Shown here in pieces: positions 9,216 to 17,586 of a DNA stretch of 60,964 nt (positions are counted from its first letter, which is position 1; each line of letters starts with the position of its first letter). Source of the DNA: Sulfurimonas sp. (lineage in GTDB: Bacteria; Campylobacterota; Campylobacteria; Campylobacterales; Sulfurimonadaceae). The notes below the pieces were generated by a model. That model ran no database searches. It was not told the DNA's origin and saw nothing but the letters and a program-made list of their open reading frames with translations. Both the position numbers and the translations under genes were made by a program. The stretch covers positions 1-60,964 of the forward strand of contig NZ_JAQTLH010000011.1 of the NCBI RefSeq assembly GCF_028714975.1. Direction: 5' to 3'.

Positions 9216-9917
9216 ATGAAAATTGCAATAATGGGTGCAATGCCCGAAGAGATCTTTCCGATACTCGAAAAACTGGGCTCATATAAGACAACCCAATATG
9301 CAGGCAATAAATATTATGAGTCAACATATAGAGGTGTTGATTTAGTTATCGCGTATAGTAAGATAGGAAAAGTATTTTCAACTCTTACCGCTACGACCAT
9401 GATTGAACATTTTGGGGCGGATAGATTGCTTTTCTCCGGTGTTGCGGGAGCGATATCGCCTACTCTTAAAGTGGGAGATTTGATAGTAGCTACAAAACTA
9501 TCTCAGCATGATTTGGATATTACTGCTTTTGGTCATCCGTACGGCTATGTTCCTGAAGGTGCGGTTTTTGTCGAAGCAGATAAGCAGATGATAGAGATGA
9601 GCAAAGAAGTGGCATCTCAAATGGGTAAAAATGTGCAAGAGGGGATTATTGCTACGGGGGATCAGTTTGTAGCAAATGAAGAGCGAAAAAACTGGATAGG
9701 CAAAACATTCGGTGCAGATGCGCTTGAGATGGAAGGCGGAAGTGTTGCGGTTGTTTGTAATGCCCTAAACATTCCATTTTTTATCCTTCGCGCTATTAGT
9801 GATGCAGCCGATATGGATGCAAGTTTTAGTTTTGATGAGTTTTTAGAGAGTAGTGCAAAAGAGAGTGCAGAGTTTATAATGAAAATGGTGCAGTCCATTA
9901 TTGAGAACGCTAAATGA
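9216..9917 (+). CDS. mtnN: 5'-methylthioadenosine/S-adenosylhomocysteine nucleosidase
   Basis: Hydrolyses the N-glycosidic bond of MTA and SAH; in Campylobacterota this enzyme also acts on 6-amino-6-deoxyfutalosine in menaquinone synthesis. Signs are FSGVAGAISPTLKVGDLIVA, DLDITAFGHPYGYVPEG, ALEMEGGSVAVVC (ribose-binding Met-Glu) and AISDAAD with the catalytic Asp. The 233 residues match the family. AAGGAAA lies upstream. It ends the fabD-led run; the next gene comes after a structured 102-bp gap. Confidence 0.95.
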   Translation: MKIAIMGAMPEEIFPILEKLGSYKTTQYAGNKYYESTYRGVDLVIAYSKIGKVFSTLTATTMIEHFGADRLLFSGVAGAISPTLKVGDLIVATKLSQHDLDITAFGHPYGYVPEGAVFVEADKQMIEMSKEVASQMGKNVQEGIIATGDQFVANEERKNWIGKTFGADALEMEGGSVAVVCNALNIPFFILRAISDAADMDASFSFDEFLESSAKESAEFIMKMVQSIIENAK

Positions 9918-10019
9918 ACAAAGCCCATTTAGCTACGCTAACGCTATGTTTTACTCAGCGTAAAGCTCATACCACAAGGGTACTTCCTGTGGGGCGCGCT
10001 CAGACAAGCCGAGCTTAAA
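9918..10019 (+). other. Structured GC-rich intergenic element in the mtnN-PP-loop gap
   Basis: The 102-bp gap is clearly richer in G+C than its surroundings and is full of inverted repeats: TACGCT (9934-9939) with AGCGTA (9957-9962), an outer AAGCTC (9963-9968) with GAGCTT (10011-10016), and inside it CCACAAGG (9972-9979) with CCTGTGG (9986-9992). It runs right up to the next start codon and leaves no Shine-Dalgarno sequence. It could be a dispersed intergenic repeat, a processing site or a structured leader; the sequence alone does not decide. Confidence 0.55.
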
Positions 10020-10778
10020 ATGTCTATAAAAATATCTAAAAAAATAATGAGTAAACTCGGCAAAACAAATGCCGAGTTTAACCTTATAGAAGAGGGCGAC
10101 AAAATCTTAGTGGGACTAAGCGGAGGTAAAGATTCGCTTACTTTAGTTCATGCACTAAAAGAGCAGCAACGCCGTGCTCCGTTTAAATTTGAGTTTATTG
10201 CCGTAACGGTTTCGTACGGTATGGGTGAAAACTATGAGAAACTCAAAGCTCACTGCCAAGAACACGCCATTGAGTATGAGGTATATGATACCAATATTTA
10301 TGATATCGCAGAAGATAAAATCAGAAAAAATTCATCTTTTTGCAGTTTTTTCTCTCGTATGAGAAGGGGGTCTTTATATAGCGCCGCCGAGAAATACGGG
10401 TGCAATAAAGTAGCACTCGGTCATCACATGGATGATGCAGCAGAGAGTTTTTTTATGAACTTTATCTACAACGGACAGCTAAGAAGTCTTGCTCCAAAAT
10501 ATAAAGCAGATAGAGGCGTTACTGTTATTCGTCCCCTTATTCAGATGAGAGAGAGACAGTTAGAGGCATTTGCCCGTGAAAACGCTATAGAGACTATCGG
10601 TGATGAGGCATGTCCGTCAATGAGATTTGATATAAAAATGCCACATGCAAGAGCGCATACAAAAGAGATGCTCTCTAAGATGGAAAAAGAGTTTCCGACG
10701 CTTTTTACCAGCTTAAATGCTGCTTTTAAAAATATATCTACCGAGAGTTTTTTTGACAAAGAGTTGTTTCAGCTCTAA
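10020..10778 (+). CDS. PP-loop ATPase, TtcA-like tRNA thiolation family
   Basis: ATP-pyrophosphatase of the TtcA/TilS type that would adenylate a tRNA base, most simply for 2-thiocytidine-32 formation. The P-loop is VGLSGGKDSLTL at about residues 31-42, with the GHHMDDAAESFFMN motif and RPLIQMRERQLEAFA typical of TtcA. Canonical TtcA has CxxC before the RRG motif and a second CxxC near the C-terminus; here the first is FCSFFSRMRRG and the second ACPSMRFD, so each pair keeps one Cys. It is the position equivalent of Cj0118. No Shine-Dalgarno precedes ATG 10020; the next Met (10047) also lacks one. Confidence 0.85.
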   Translation: MSIKISKKIMSKLGKTNAEFNLIEEGDKILVGLSGGKDSLTLVHALKEQQRRAPFKFEFIAVTVSYGMGENYEKLKAHCQEHAIEYEVYDTNIYDIAEDKIRKNSSFCSFFSRMRRGSLYSAAEKYGCNKVALGHHMDDAAESFFMNFIYNGQLRSLAPKYKADRGVTVIRPLIQMRERQLEAFARENAIETIGDEACPSMRFDIKMPHARAHTKEMLSKMEKEFPTLFTSLNAAFKNISTESFFDKELFQL

Positions 10779-10796
10779 TTTTTTTAAGGAATCTGC

Positions 10797-12053
10797 ATGT
10801 TAATGACTGTTATGGGTATTTATACTTTTTTTGTTCTTGTCTCAATATATACAAGCGTTATGCAGATAGGTTTTGTAAATCAAGCAAAAAGAGGCAAAGC
10901 GGTTCTTCTTTTGGATAATGATTTTATAAAAGCGGGAAACTATAGCGTAGCAAAAGAAAAGATGAGCATAGCGACTATGTTTGTCGACTATATCGCTTTT
11001 ATAATGTGGATGGGTTTTGGGATTGGATTTTTGCAAAATAGTATATATTTTGAAAATGAAGCCTTTTTAAATATTGCTATTGTTATGGGATTTTTGGTTA
11101 TAAACTCTATTATCTCTATGCCGTTTGGGTACTATGAGAAGTTTGTGCTTGATGAGAAGTTCGGTTTTAACAAGTCAACCAAAGCGCAGTGGTTAAAAGA
11201 TACGCTTATTTCGTTTGTAACTACTCTAATATTCGGTTCGCTTGTCGTATGGGGTATTTATGCAATAATATCCGGTTTTGCTCTTTGGTGGCTTTGGAGT
11301 TTTGTCTTTATATTTGCGGTGGTTATTTTAATAAATATGCTATATCCGACTTTTAGGGCTATGTTTTTTGACAAACTAACTCCGCTTCAAAATGAGGAGC
11401 TTGATAGTCAAATAAAGAGTTTAATGGATAAGACGGGCTTTGTAAGTGCAGGTGTTTTCATAAGCGATGCAAGTAAAAGAGATGCAAGATTAAACGCTTA
11501 TTTTGGCGGAATCGGCAAGTCAAAGAGAGTCGTGCTTTTTGATACATTGATAGAAAAGCTAACCACTAAAGAGCTTTTGGCTGTTTTGGGTCATGAGCTT
11601 GGTCACTTTTCGCATGGAGATATTTATAAAAATATTGCTATGATCGGTGCGATGCTTTTTGTAATGTTTGGAGTGTTTGGAAATTTGCCTGATTCGCTTT
11701 ATATGGAGTTAGGACTTAATCAAGCTCCTTACTCTGTAATGATTTTACTGCTTCTTTTTATGCCTGTTTTGGGGTTTTTGATGATGCCTGTTATGGGAAT
11801 TGTTAGTCGTCATAATGAGTATGCGGCAGATAGAATGGGAAGTGAGCTTGGCGGAAGCGGCGGAGCAATTGAGCTTGCAAACGCACTTAAAAAGTTGGTA
11901 AATGAAAATAAAAGTTTTCCTCTATCACATCCGCTTTATATCTTTTTTCACTATACGCATCCTCCTGTTTTAGAGAGACTAAAAGAGCTTGGCGTTGATG
12001 TTGGAGATGACGATAAAAGTGCTTTGGGAGCGTCATGCCAAGCGGATATCTAG
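10797..12053 (+). CDS. M48 family zinc metalloprotease, Ste24/CAAX-protease-like
   Basis: Membrane metalloprotease. At 418 residues with about seven TM segments it matches the Ste24-type subfamily rather than short HtpX (about 290). The zinc site is visible as GHELGHFSHGD (HExxH) with the third ligand region RHNEYAADRMG. Bacteria do not prenylate proteins by this route, so the likely role is membrane-protein quality control. AAGGAA lies upstream. The 3' end overlaps prmC by 19 bp, indicating translational coupling. Confidence 0.92.
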   Translation: MLMTVMGIYTFFVLVSIYTSVMQIGFVNQAKRGKAVLLLDNDFIKAGNYSVAKEKMSIATMFVDYIAFIMWMGFGIGFLQNSIYFENEAFLNIAIVMGFLVINSIISMPFGYYEKFVLDEKFGFNKSTKAQWLKDTLISFVTTLIFGSLVVWGIYAIISGFALWWLWSFVFIFAVVILINMLYPTFRAMFFDKLTPLQNEELDSQIKSLMDKTGFVSAGVFISDASKRDARLNAYFGGIGKSKRVVLFDTLIEKLTTKELLAVLGHELGHFSHGDIYKNIAMIGAMLFVMFGVFGNLPDSLYMELGLNQAPYSVMILLLLFMPVLGFLMMPVMGIVSRHNEYAADRMGSELGGSGGAIELANALKKLVNENKSFPLSHPLYIFFHYTHPPVLERLKELGVDVGDDDKSALGASCQADI

Positions 12054-12865
12054 TTAAAGATATTTTAAAAGATATTACCGATAGATTAAACCCTTTTATT
12101 GAGAGAGCTTCAAGAGAAGCGCAACTTCTTTTGATGCACCATTTAGGTGTAGATGAACTCTGGCTTTTGACGAATCAAAATTCACATGTAGCAGACGCAG
12201 ATAAACTTTTTAAGTGGGTTGAGCAAAGAGCCAAAAACGAACCTTTAGAGTATATAACCAATCGTGTAAGTTTTTATAGCGAGGAGTTTTACATCGCAAA
12301 GGGTGCGCTTATTCCTCGTCCCGAAACTGAGCTTTTAATCGATGAAGTTATAAAAAATGTATCCGATAAAAATGCAGATATAACTTTTGCAGAAGTCGGA
12401 GTAGGGAGCGGAATTATCTCTATTATGCTTGCAAAATATTTCTTAAATGCAAAGTTTATCGCAGTAGATATTTCGGAGGCTGCAATAGAGATAGCAAAGA
12501 AAAATATAGAAAAATTCGGACTTGAAAGTAGGATAGAATTAAGACACGGCTCGCTTTTAGAACCGATAGACGAGCATATAGATTATTTGGTTTCAAATCC
12601 GCCTTACATTGCAAATGATGTAGAATTGGAATCAAATCTCTCATATGAGCCTCAAAATGCGCTTTTTGGCGGAGAAGCAGGAGATGAGATAATAAGAGAA
12701 CTTCTTGATGAAGTCTTAAGCAAAGAGATTAACTTCTTTACATGTGAGATAGGTTATGACCAAAAAGATAAAATACAGAGTTATTTAAAGAATAAGTCTG
12801 TGTCAAAATTGGAATTTTATAAAGATTACAGTGATTTTGACAGGGGTTTTACATTAAGGTTGTAG
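12035..12865 (+). CDS. prmC: Release factor glutamine methyltransferase PrmC
   Basis: SAM-dependent N5-glutamine methyltransferase that modifies the GGQ motif of peptide release factors. The helical N-terminal domain is followed by motif I AEVGVGSGIISIMLA and the catalytic VSNPPYIAND (NPPY) motif. RPETELLID, which precedes motif I in this family, is present. Length 276 is typical. The start overlaps the M48 protease gene. Confidence 0.94.
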   Translation: MPSGYLVKDILKDITDRLNPFIERASREAQLLLMHHLGVDELWLLTNQNSHVADADKLFKWVEQRAKNEPLEYITNRVSFYSEEFYIAKGALIPRPETELLIDEVIKNVSDKNADITFAEVGVGSGIISIMLAKYFLNAKFIAVDISEAAIEIAKKNIEKFGLESRIELRHGSLLEPIDEHIDYLVSNPPYIANDVELESNLSYEPQNALFGGEAGDEIIRELLDEVLSKEINFFTCEIGYDQKDKIQSYLKNKSVSKLEFYKDYSDFDRGFTLRL

Positions 12866-12868
12866 TTC

Positions 12869-13348
12869 GTGAAGAGAAATATTTACATTGATTTTAGCTA
12901 TCTTGCTCTATTAGCTTCAACTTTTGGAGCGGTTATAGTGCTTGGTGCAGTTGTTGCTCCTACTATCTTTAATACTAATGAAATTTTATATTCCGTGTTG
13001 ATTGATAATTTTAATGCCGGTATAATAATGGGTGAAATTTTTCATCGTTTTAGTTATTGGGTATATTTAGTAGTGCTTTTTGTCGCTGTGTATGAATTTA
13101 TAATGTATAAAAAAGGGCAAAGAGATGCCATAATCTTTGGCAGTTCTGTTACGGTTGTTTTTTCTGCTCTTATGTTTAGTGCTATATATTCGCCAAAGAT
13201 TTTAGCTATGCAGAGGTTGGGTGTTGAAGCTACTCAAAGTGATACATTTAGAAATATTCATATGGCAAGCGAGTTTGATTTTAAAATTTTAGCAATAGCT
13301 CTGCTTATATTATTTATAAGAAGATTAATGCTTCTTAAGATACAATAA
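12869..13348 (+). CDS. DUF4149-like small integral membrane protein
   Basis: A 159-residue protein with four predicted TM helices, around residues 8-30, 55-75, 88-108 and 138-152. The sequence LASTFGAVIVLGAVVAPTIF and MGEIFHRFSYWVYLVVLF resemble DUF4149/TMEM205-type proteins of Campylobacterota. Start GTG is chosen because it lies 3 bp after the prmC stop and the hydrophobic first helix follows directly. No function is assigned; it ends the fabD-to-prmC strand run. Confidence 0.7.
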   Translation: MKRNIYIDFSYLALLASTFGAVIVLGAVVAPTIFNTNEILYSVLIDNFNAGIIMGEIFHRFSYWVYLVVLFVAVYEFIMYKKGQRDAIIFGSSVTVVFSALMFSAIYSPKILAMQRLGVEATQSDTFRNIHMASEFDFKILAIALLILFIRRLMLLKIQ

Positions 13349-13402
13349 CGGACTTTTCTACTTTTATTGTAGAGATTAATATGCGAAGAGAGGTTTCATA
13401 CT

Positions 13403-14494
13403 ATGAAATTTATTTTAATGTTAGTAGTGGCTCTATTTTTGACCGTGTTAAGTTTATATGCAGAGAGTTTTACAAAATCTGCAACCGTTAAGCCGGAGTT
13501 GGTTCAAACAGGGTCGCAAAAAGAGTGGTGCCCCGTATGCGGTATGAATATAGAGGCATTTTATAAAACTTCTCATACTTCAAAAATTCACAATCATAAA
13601 GATAGACAATATTGTTCGATGAGATGTTTAGCCGTTGATATGCAAGAGCATGAGATAAATCTTGACGATATAAAAGTCGTTGATGTTACAACTCAAAAAC
13701 TCATTTATGCCAAGAGTGCATATTATATAGTCGGTTCTGATGTACAAGGCACAATGTCAAAGGTCAGCAAGCTGGCTTTTGGAGATAAAGAGGCGGCAGA
13801 AGATTTCAATATGGAGCATGGCGGAAAAATCGTTGATTTTAAAACTGCCTTGAAAATGGCGCAAGATTCACTCTCTTTAGATGTTGAAATGGTGCAAAAT
13901 AAGAAGAACAAACAAGTTTATCCGATGGGTAAAAAAGTGTTTGAAAAAAATTGTAAAAATAACATAGATATTAACGCTTATTTGGAGATTAATGAGCTAA
14001 AAGCAGGTATAAGAGAAAAACAGCTTTGCGGTGATTTAAATGAGCCTGAACTTCAAGCCCTATCGTTATATCTTTGGGAAGTAAAAAGATTCGGCGATGC
14101 ACAAAACAGCACTGATTTTATAAAAGTAAGCAAAGATGAGAAGTGTCCGGTTTGTGGAATGTTTGTCTATAAATATCCAAAATGGGCAGCGCAAATATTT
14201 TACAAAGATAAGCACTTATCTTTTGACGGCGCAAAAGATATGATAAAGTACTATTTTGAACATAAAGAGGGTATAAGTAAGATATTGGTTTCGGATTACT
14301 ACTCTCAAAAAGCAATAGATGCTGCAAAAGCTTACTTTGTAATCGGCAGCGATATTTATGGACCTATGGGGCATGAGCTTATACCTTTTAAAAACGAGAG
14401 TGAAGCAAAAACTTTTAGCTTGGATCACAAAGGCGTAAAGGTTTTAAAGTTTGAAGAGATTAAACAAAAAGAAGTTCAAAAACTAGATGAATAA
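13403..14494 (+). CDS. Secreted double NosL-domain protein with a haem-less cytochrome-like middle
   Basis: A 363-residue periplasmic protein with signal peptide (residues 1-20). The first NosL domain (about 35-160) carries WCPVCGMNIEAFYK, and the second (about 245-355) carries KCPVCGMFVYKYPKW; the CxxCGM motifs are the copper(I)-binding signature of NosL. Both end in the family's YFVIGSDIYGPMG-like segment. Between them, about residues 175-235, lies a stretch shaped like a small class I cytochrome c (GKKVFEKNCKN near the start, ALSLYLWEVKRF at the end) but without CxxCH, so no haem can be attached. It heads a tightly packed run of accessory genes and overlaps the next by 8 bp. A copper chaperone role is inferred. 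Confidence 0.85.
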   Translation: MKFILMLVVALFLTVLSLYAESFTKSATVKPELVQTGSQKEWCPVCGMNIEAFYKTSHTSKIHNHKDRQYCSMRCLAVDMQEHEINLDDIKVVDVTTQKLIYAKSAYYIVGSDVQGTMSKVSKLAFGDKEAAEDFNMEHGGKIVDFKTALKMAQDSLSLDVEMVQNKKNKQVYPMGKKVFEKNCKNNIDINAYLEINELKAGIREKQLCGDLNEPELQALSLYLWEVKRFGDAQNSTDFIKVSKDEKCPVCGMFVYKYPKWAAQIFYKDKHLSFDGAKDMIKYYFEHKEGISKILVSDYYSQKAIDAAKAYFVIGSDIYGPMGHELIPFKNESEAKTFSLDHKGVKVLKFEEIKQKEVQKLDE

Positions 14495-14798
14495 AAAAAG
14501 TAAGTTTTTGTTTTACTCTTTTTTTGTATCGGCAACTCTTTTTTTTATTGAAATCGGTTATCTTTACACTGCAAAAAGTATGGATAGAGATGCTCTTGAT
14601 AAAAAAAAAGAGTTTGTAAAATCGCTAGGAATTCCGGATTTGGCGATTTCGACGGAGGCTTCGTATGTCAGACATAGAAGTTTGAGTGATCTTTTTTCAA
14701 TCTATAAAGATGACGCTACATTAAGAGAGTATTTTGCATCGACTTATATATTTTCTCATTCAAATATTATAAACAACAAGAGCAAAAATGAGAAATAA
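14487..14798 (+). CDS. Small membrane-anchored hypothetical protein of the NosL/ABC module
   Basis: A 103-residue protein of unknown function with one N-terminal TM (FLFYSFFVSATLFFIEIGYLYTA) and a short soluble part (about residues 35-103) with no motif I recognise. Its start overlaps the double-NosL gene by 8 bp and its end overlaps the ABC permease by 11 bp, which supports it being real and translated with them. It has no Cys or His-rich metal motif. Confidence 0.65.
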   Translation: MNKKSKFLFYSFFVSATLFFIEIGYLYTAKSMDRDALDKKKEFVKSLGIPDLAISTEASYVRHRSLSDLFSIYKDDATLREYFASTYIFSHSNIINNKSKNEK

Positions 14799-15963
14799 AA
14801 TCAATCTTTATGTAATTGAATATGCCATAAATTCGCTGCTTCGCCAGAAGTATAAAACTTTTTTTGTAACTTTTATTTTGAGTATTCTTGTCTTTTTGCT
14901 AAGTTCGCTCTTCTTTATAACAAACTCCATAAAATATGAACTTAAATCTACCGTAGATTCTCTTCCTGAAATAACCGTTCAAAAGATTAAAGCGGGACGA
15001 CATTACGATATAGATATAAGTGTACTAGACGAAATTTTGCAAATTACCGGTGTAGAGAGTGCGGTTGCAAGGGTCTGGGGGTACTACTATTTTGAAAATG
15101 CGGGAGTAAATTTTAGCATTGTCGGTTTGGATGAGTATGAAGAGCAGTATAAAAACTCTTTTGTCGAAGCCGTAAAAGGATTGGATTTTAGCAAACCTTC
15201 CATGGTAGTGGGAGAGGGTGTTAAAAAAATTATGGATAAGAACTACTACAGAGAGTATTTTAACTTTATCAAACCTGACGGAACGCTAAAGAGAGTTGAT
15301 ATCGGCGGTCTGTTTAAGGGTGAGACGGAGTTGGAGTCAAACGATGTTATCGTTATGAGCAAAGAGAGTGTTAGAGAAATTTTTGATATGGAAGAGTCAA
15401 AAGCTACGGATATAGTAGTTAGAGTTGCAAATTTTAATGAAGTTGCGAAGGTGGCTTCAAAGATAAAACTTCTCTATCCTGATAGCAGAGTTATAACCAA
15501 AGATGATTTAAAGATAAGTTATCAAAATATATTTGATTATAAAAGCGGACTTTTTTTGGCGCTTTTTGTTGTTTCACTTTTTACATTTTTTATAATAGTT
15601 TATGATAAAGCAAGCGGGCTTAGCAGTGAGCAAAAAAGAGAGATAGGGATATTAAAGGCAATCGGTTGGAGAGTAAATGATGTACTTAGAGAGAAGTTTT
15701 ATGAGGGCTTTATAGTCTCATTTTTCTCATATATGATGGGAATTATTTTGGCATTAGCTTTTGTATATATACTCAAAGCTCCGCTTTTGCAAAATATTTT
15801 CACGGGTTATTCTCAACTAAAAACATCTTTTAATCTCCCTTTTGTGCTTGATGTGCAAACTTTGGCTTTGATATTTTTTTTAAGCGTGCCGATTTATATA
15901 GCGGCGACAATTATTCCTTCATGGAGAAGTGCGACGCTTGAAGCGGATGAGGTTATAAGATAG
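14788..15963 (+). CDS. ABC transporter permease, MacB/LolC (FtsX-like) family
   Basis: Membrane subunit of a type VII-style ABC system that works on periplasmic or outer-leaflet substrates. TM1 lies at about residues 22-45, a large periplasmic domain follows (about 50-245, MacB_PCD-like), and three TM helices lie at about 255-275, 305-330 and 355-378, with SSEQKREIGILKAIGW before TM3, the typical FtsX-domain signature. The length of 391 fits the family. The stop overlaps the GTG start of the ATPase gene by 1 bp. Genes on both sides encode NosL-type copper proteins, suggesting that it moves or releases copper proteins or lipoproteins for N2O reductase maturation (inference). Confidence 0.88.
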   Translation: MRNKINLYVIEYAINSLLRQKYKTFFVTFILSILVFLLSSLFFITNSIKYELKSTVDSLPEITVQKIKAGRHYDIDISVLDEILQITGVESAVARVWGYYYFENAGVNFSIVGLDEYEEQYKNSFVEAVKGLDFSKPSMVVGEGVKKIMDKNYYREYFNFIKPDGTLKRVDIGGLFKGETELESNDVIVMSKESVREIFDMEESKATDIVVRVANFNEVAKVASKIKLLYPDSRVITKDDLKISYQNIFDYKSGLFLALFVVSLFTFFIIVYDKASGLSSEQKREIGILKAIGWRVNDVLREKFYEGFIVSFFSYMMGIILALAFVYILKAPLLQNIFTGYSQLKTSFNLPFVLDVQTLALIFFLSVPIYIAATIIPSWRSATLEADEVIR

Positions 15964-16631
15964 TGATAGAGTTAAAAGAGATAATAAAAGAGTATCAAGT
16001 AAACGGTATAGATACGGTAATGGCGCTTAGGGGCATAAATTTGTATGTAAGAAGTGGTGAGTTGGTAGTTTTAAAAGGTGCAAGCGGTAGCGGGAAAAGC
16101 ACTATTCTTTCGCTTATCGCAGCATTAAGCAAGCCGACAAGCGGAGAAGTTATAGTTAATGGAGATAGGATATCTAAACTTCCTGATAACTTTGCATCCG
16201 ATTTTAGACGCCATAGCATAGGTTTCGTTTTTCAAAAATATAATCTCATACCGACCCTTAGTGTAAAAGAGAATATAATTTTACCGCTTGTTCCTATGAA
16301 CTTAGAAACTAGAGATATTGAGGATAAGCTCTCTCGAGTCTTAAAGATGTTTCATATTGAGCATAAAGAGAATCAGCTTGTTAAAAATCTCTCAGGCGGA
16401 GAGCAGCAAAGAGTAGCAATAGCAAGAGCAAATATAAATAATCCACAAATTATTTTAGCAGACGAGCCTACGGCAAATTTAGATGAGAAACTATCCTTAC
16501 ACTTCATAGATATTCTTAAAGAGCTAAAAGCAGAGGGAAAAACTATAGTAGTAGCTACGCATGACCCGCTCTTTTTTGGACTTAACATTGTAGATAGAGA
16601 GATAGAGATTTATCAAGGAAGTATCGTTTAA
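15963..16631 (+). CDS. ABC transporter ATP-binding protein, LolD/MacB family
   Basis: ATPase partner of the preceding permease. Visible motifs are Walker A GASGSGKST, the Q-loop region FVFQKYNLIPTLSV, the signature LSGGEQQRVAIARA, Walker B IILADEPTANLDE and the switch His in VATHDP. 222 residues is the LolD length. The GTG start overlaps the permease stop (TAGTG) and its stop overlaps the next ATG (TAATG), so the three are translationally coupled. Confidence 0.93.
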   Translation: MIELKEIIKEYQVNGIDTVMALRGINLYVRSGELVVLKGASGSGKSTILSLIAALSKPTSGEVIVNGDRISKLPDNFASDFRRHSIGFVFQKYNLIPTLSVKENIILPLVPMNLETRDIEDKLSRVLKMFHIEHKENQLVKNLSGGEQQRVAIARANINNPQIILADEPTANLDEKLSLHFIDILKELKAEGKTIVVATHDPLFFGLNIVDREIEIYQGSIV

Positions 16632-17578
16632 TGCTCTTAACCCCTGAAGTACTGACTATTCTTATCTTAAACGGCATATTTGCGCTCTTAGGCGTAGTGG
16701 CTTTTGTATTAAGCATAAGAATATATTTGGGATGGAATATAGACTCGACTTCGCCTCTGCAGTATAAACTTGAAAAAGAGAGCTTTTTAGCATCGACGAT
16801 TATAAAATATATATTTAGCATAAAAGTACCGCTTTTTCTCTTTTTTGTTTTCGCGCTTGATAAGATATCAAATGTTATAACAGGTGCCATGTGCGCGGCA
16901 GGTGTTGTAGATGCTACGCAGATAGGGATGAGTCTTATCGTTTTAAAAATTATAAATTTATATCTGTTCGCTTATTGGTTAAGATTGCACTCTCAGGATA
17001 TGACGGATAAAAATCAGCCTTATACAAAAGTAAAATTCGGACTCTTTATAGGGCTATTTTTTCTTTTTATGGTTGAGATTGTTTTAGAGGCTTTTATGTT
17101 TAGCTCCATTGAGATCAACAAGATGGTTAGTTGTTGCGGAAGTATATACTCAAGTTCTTCAACATCTGCCATCTCTACGCTCTTTACGCTGGACACATCT
17201 CTTTTACTTGCGCTGTTTTACGGCAATTACCTCTTGATAGTACTCTTTTATTTTTTAAAAAATAGACATATTTTCACTCTCTTAAACATAATTTTTATAC
17301 CCGTTTCGCTTATATCGCTTATACTCTTTTTCGGAACATATATATATGAACTTCCTTCTCACCACTGCCCATTTTGTTACTTGCAGAGCGATTACTATTA
17401 TGTAGGGTATCTTATATACTTTTTACTATTTATCGGAACATTCTACGGTTTGGTCGTGAGTTTTGTAAAAGAGTCAAAAGTAAGCTATAAAGTCTCACTT
17501 TTATTTAATTCTCTTTATGTTATATTGTTGACAATGTATGTAGTGATTTACTATATAAAAAACGGCGTTTTGCTATAA
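16631..17578 (+). CDS. Multi-pass membrane protein with HHCPFC motif
   Basis: A 315-residue protein with about eight TM helices; I do not recognise the family securely. Two Cys sites stand out: CCG at about residues 171-173 and SHHCPFCYLQ near residue 248. The second recalls the CPxC redox site and following helix of VKOR-type disulfide oxidoreductases, but the rest does not clearly match. It lies inside a coupled cluster of NosL and ABC genes. A redox or metal-handling role at the outer face of the membrane is a guess from these Cys and the context. Confidence 0.7.
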   Translation: MLLTPEVLTILILNGIFALLGVVAFVLSIRIYLGWNIDSTSPLQYKLEKESFLASTIIKYIFSIKVPLFLFFVFALDKISNVITGAMCAAGVVDATQIGMSLIVLKIINLYLFAYWLRLHSQDMTDKNQPYTKVKFGLFIGLFFLFMVEIVLEAFMFSSIEINKMVSCCGSIYSSSSTSAISTLFTLDTSLLLALFYGNYLLIVLFYFLKNRHIFTLLNIIFIPVSLISLILFFGTYIYELPSHHCPFCYLQSDYYYVGYLIYFLLFIGTFYGLVVSFVKESKVSYKVSLLFNSLYVILLTMYVVIYYIKNGVLL

Positions 17579-17586
17579 GGATATGT

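Noticed and set aside
9918..10019. A riboswitch in front of the PP-loop gene
   Set aside because: Hairpins are present but no consensus of a known riboswitch could be recognised; kept only as an unassigned structured element.
13352..13380. TCTAC-N7-GTAGA hairpin before the double-NosL gene as a terminator
   Set aside because: Five-bp stem, no U tract; could be an operator but there is no supporting evidence.
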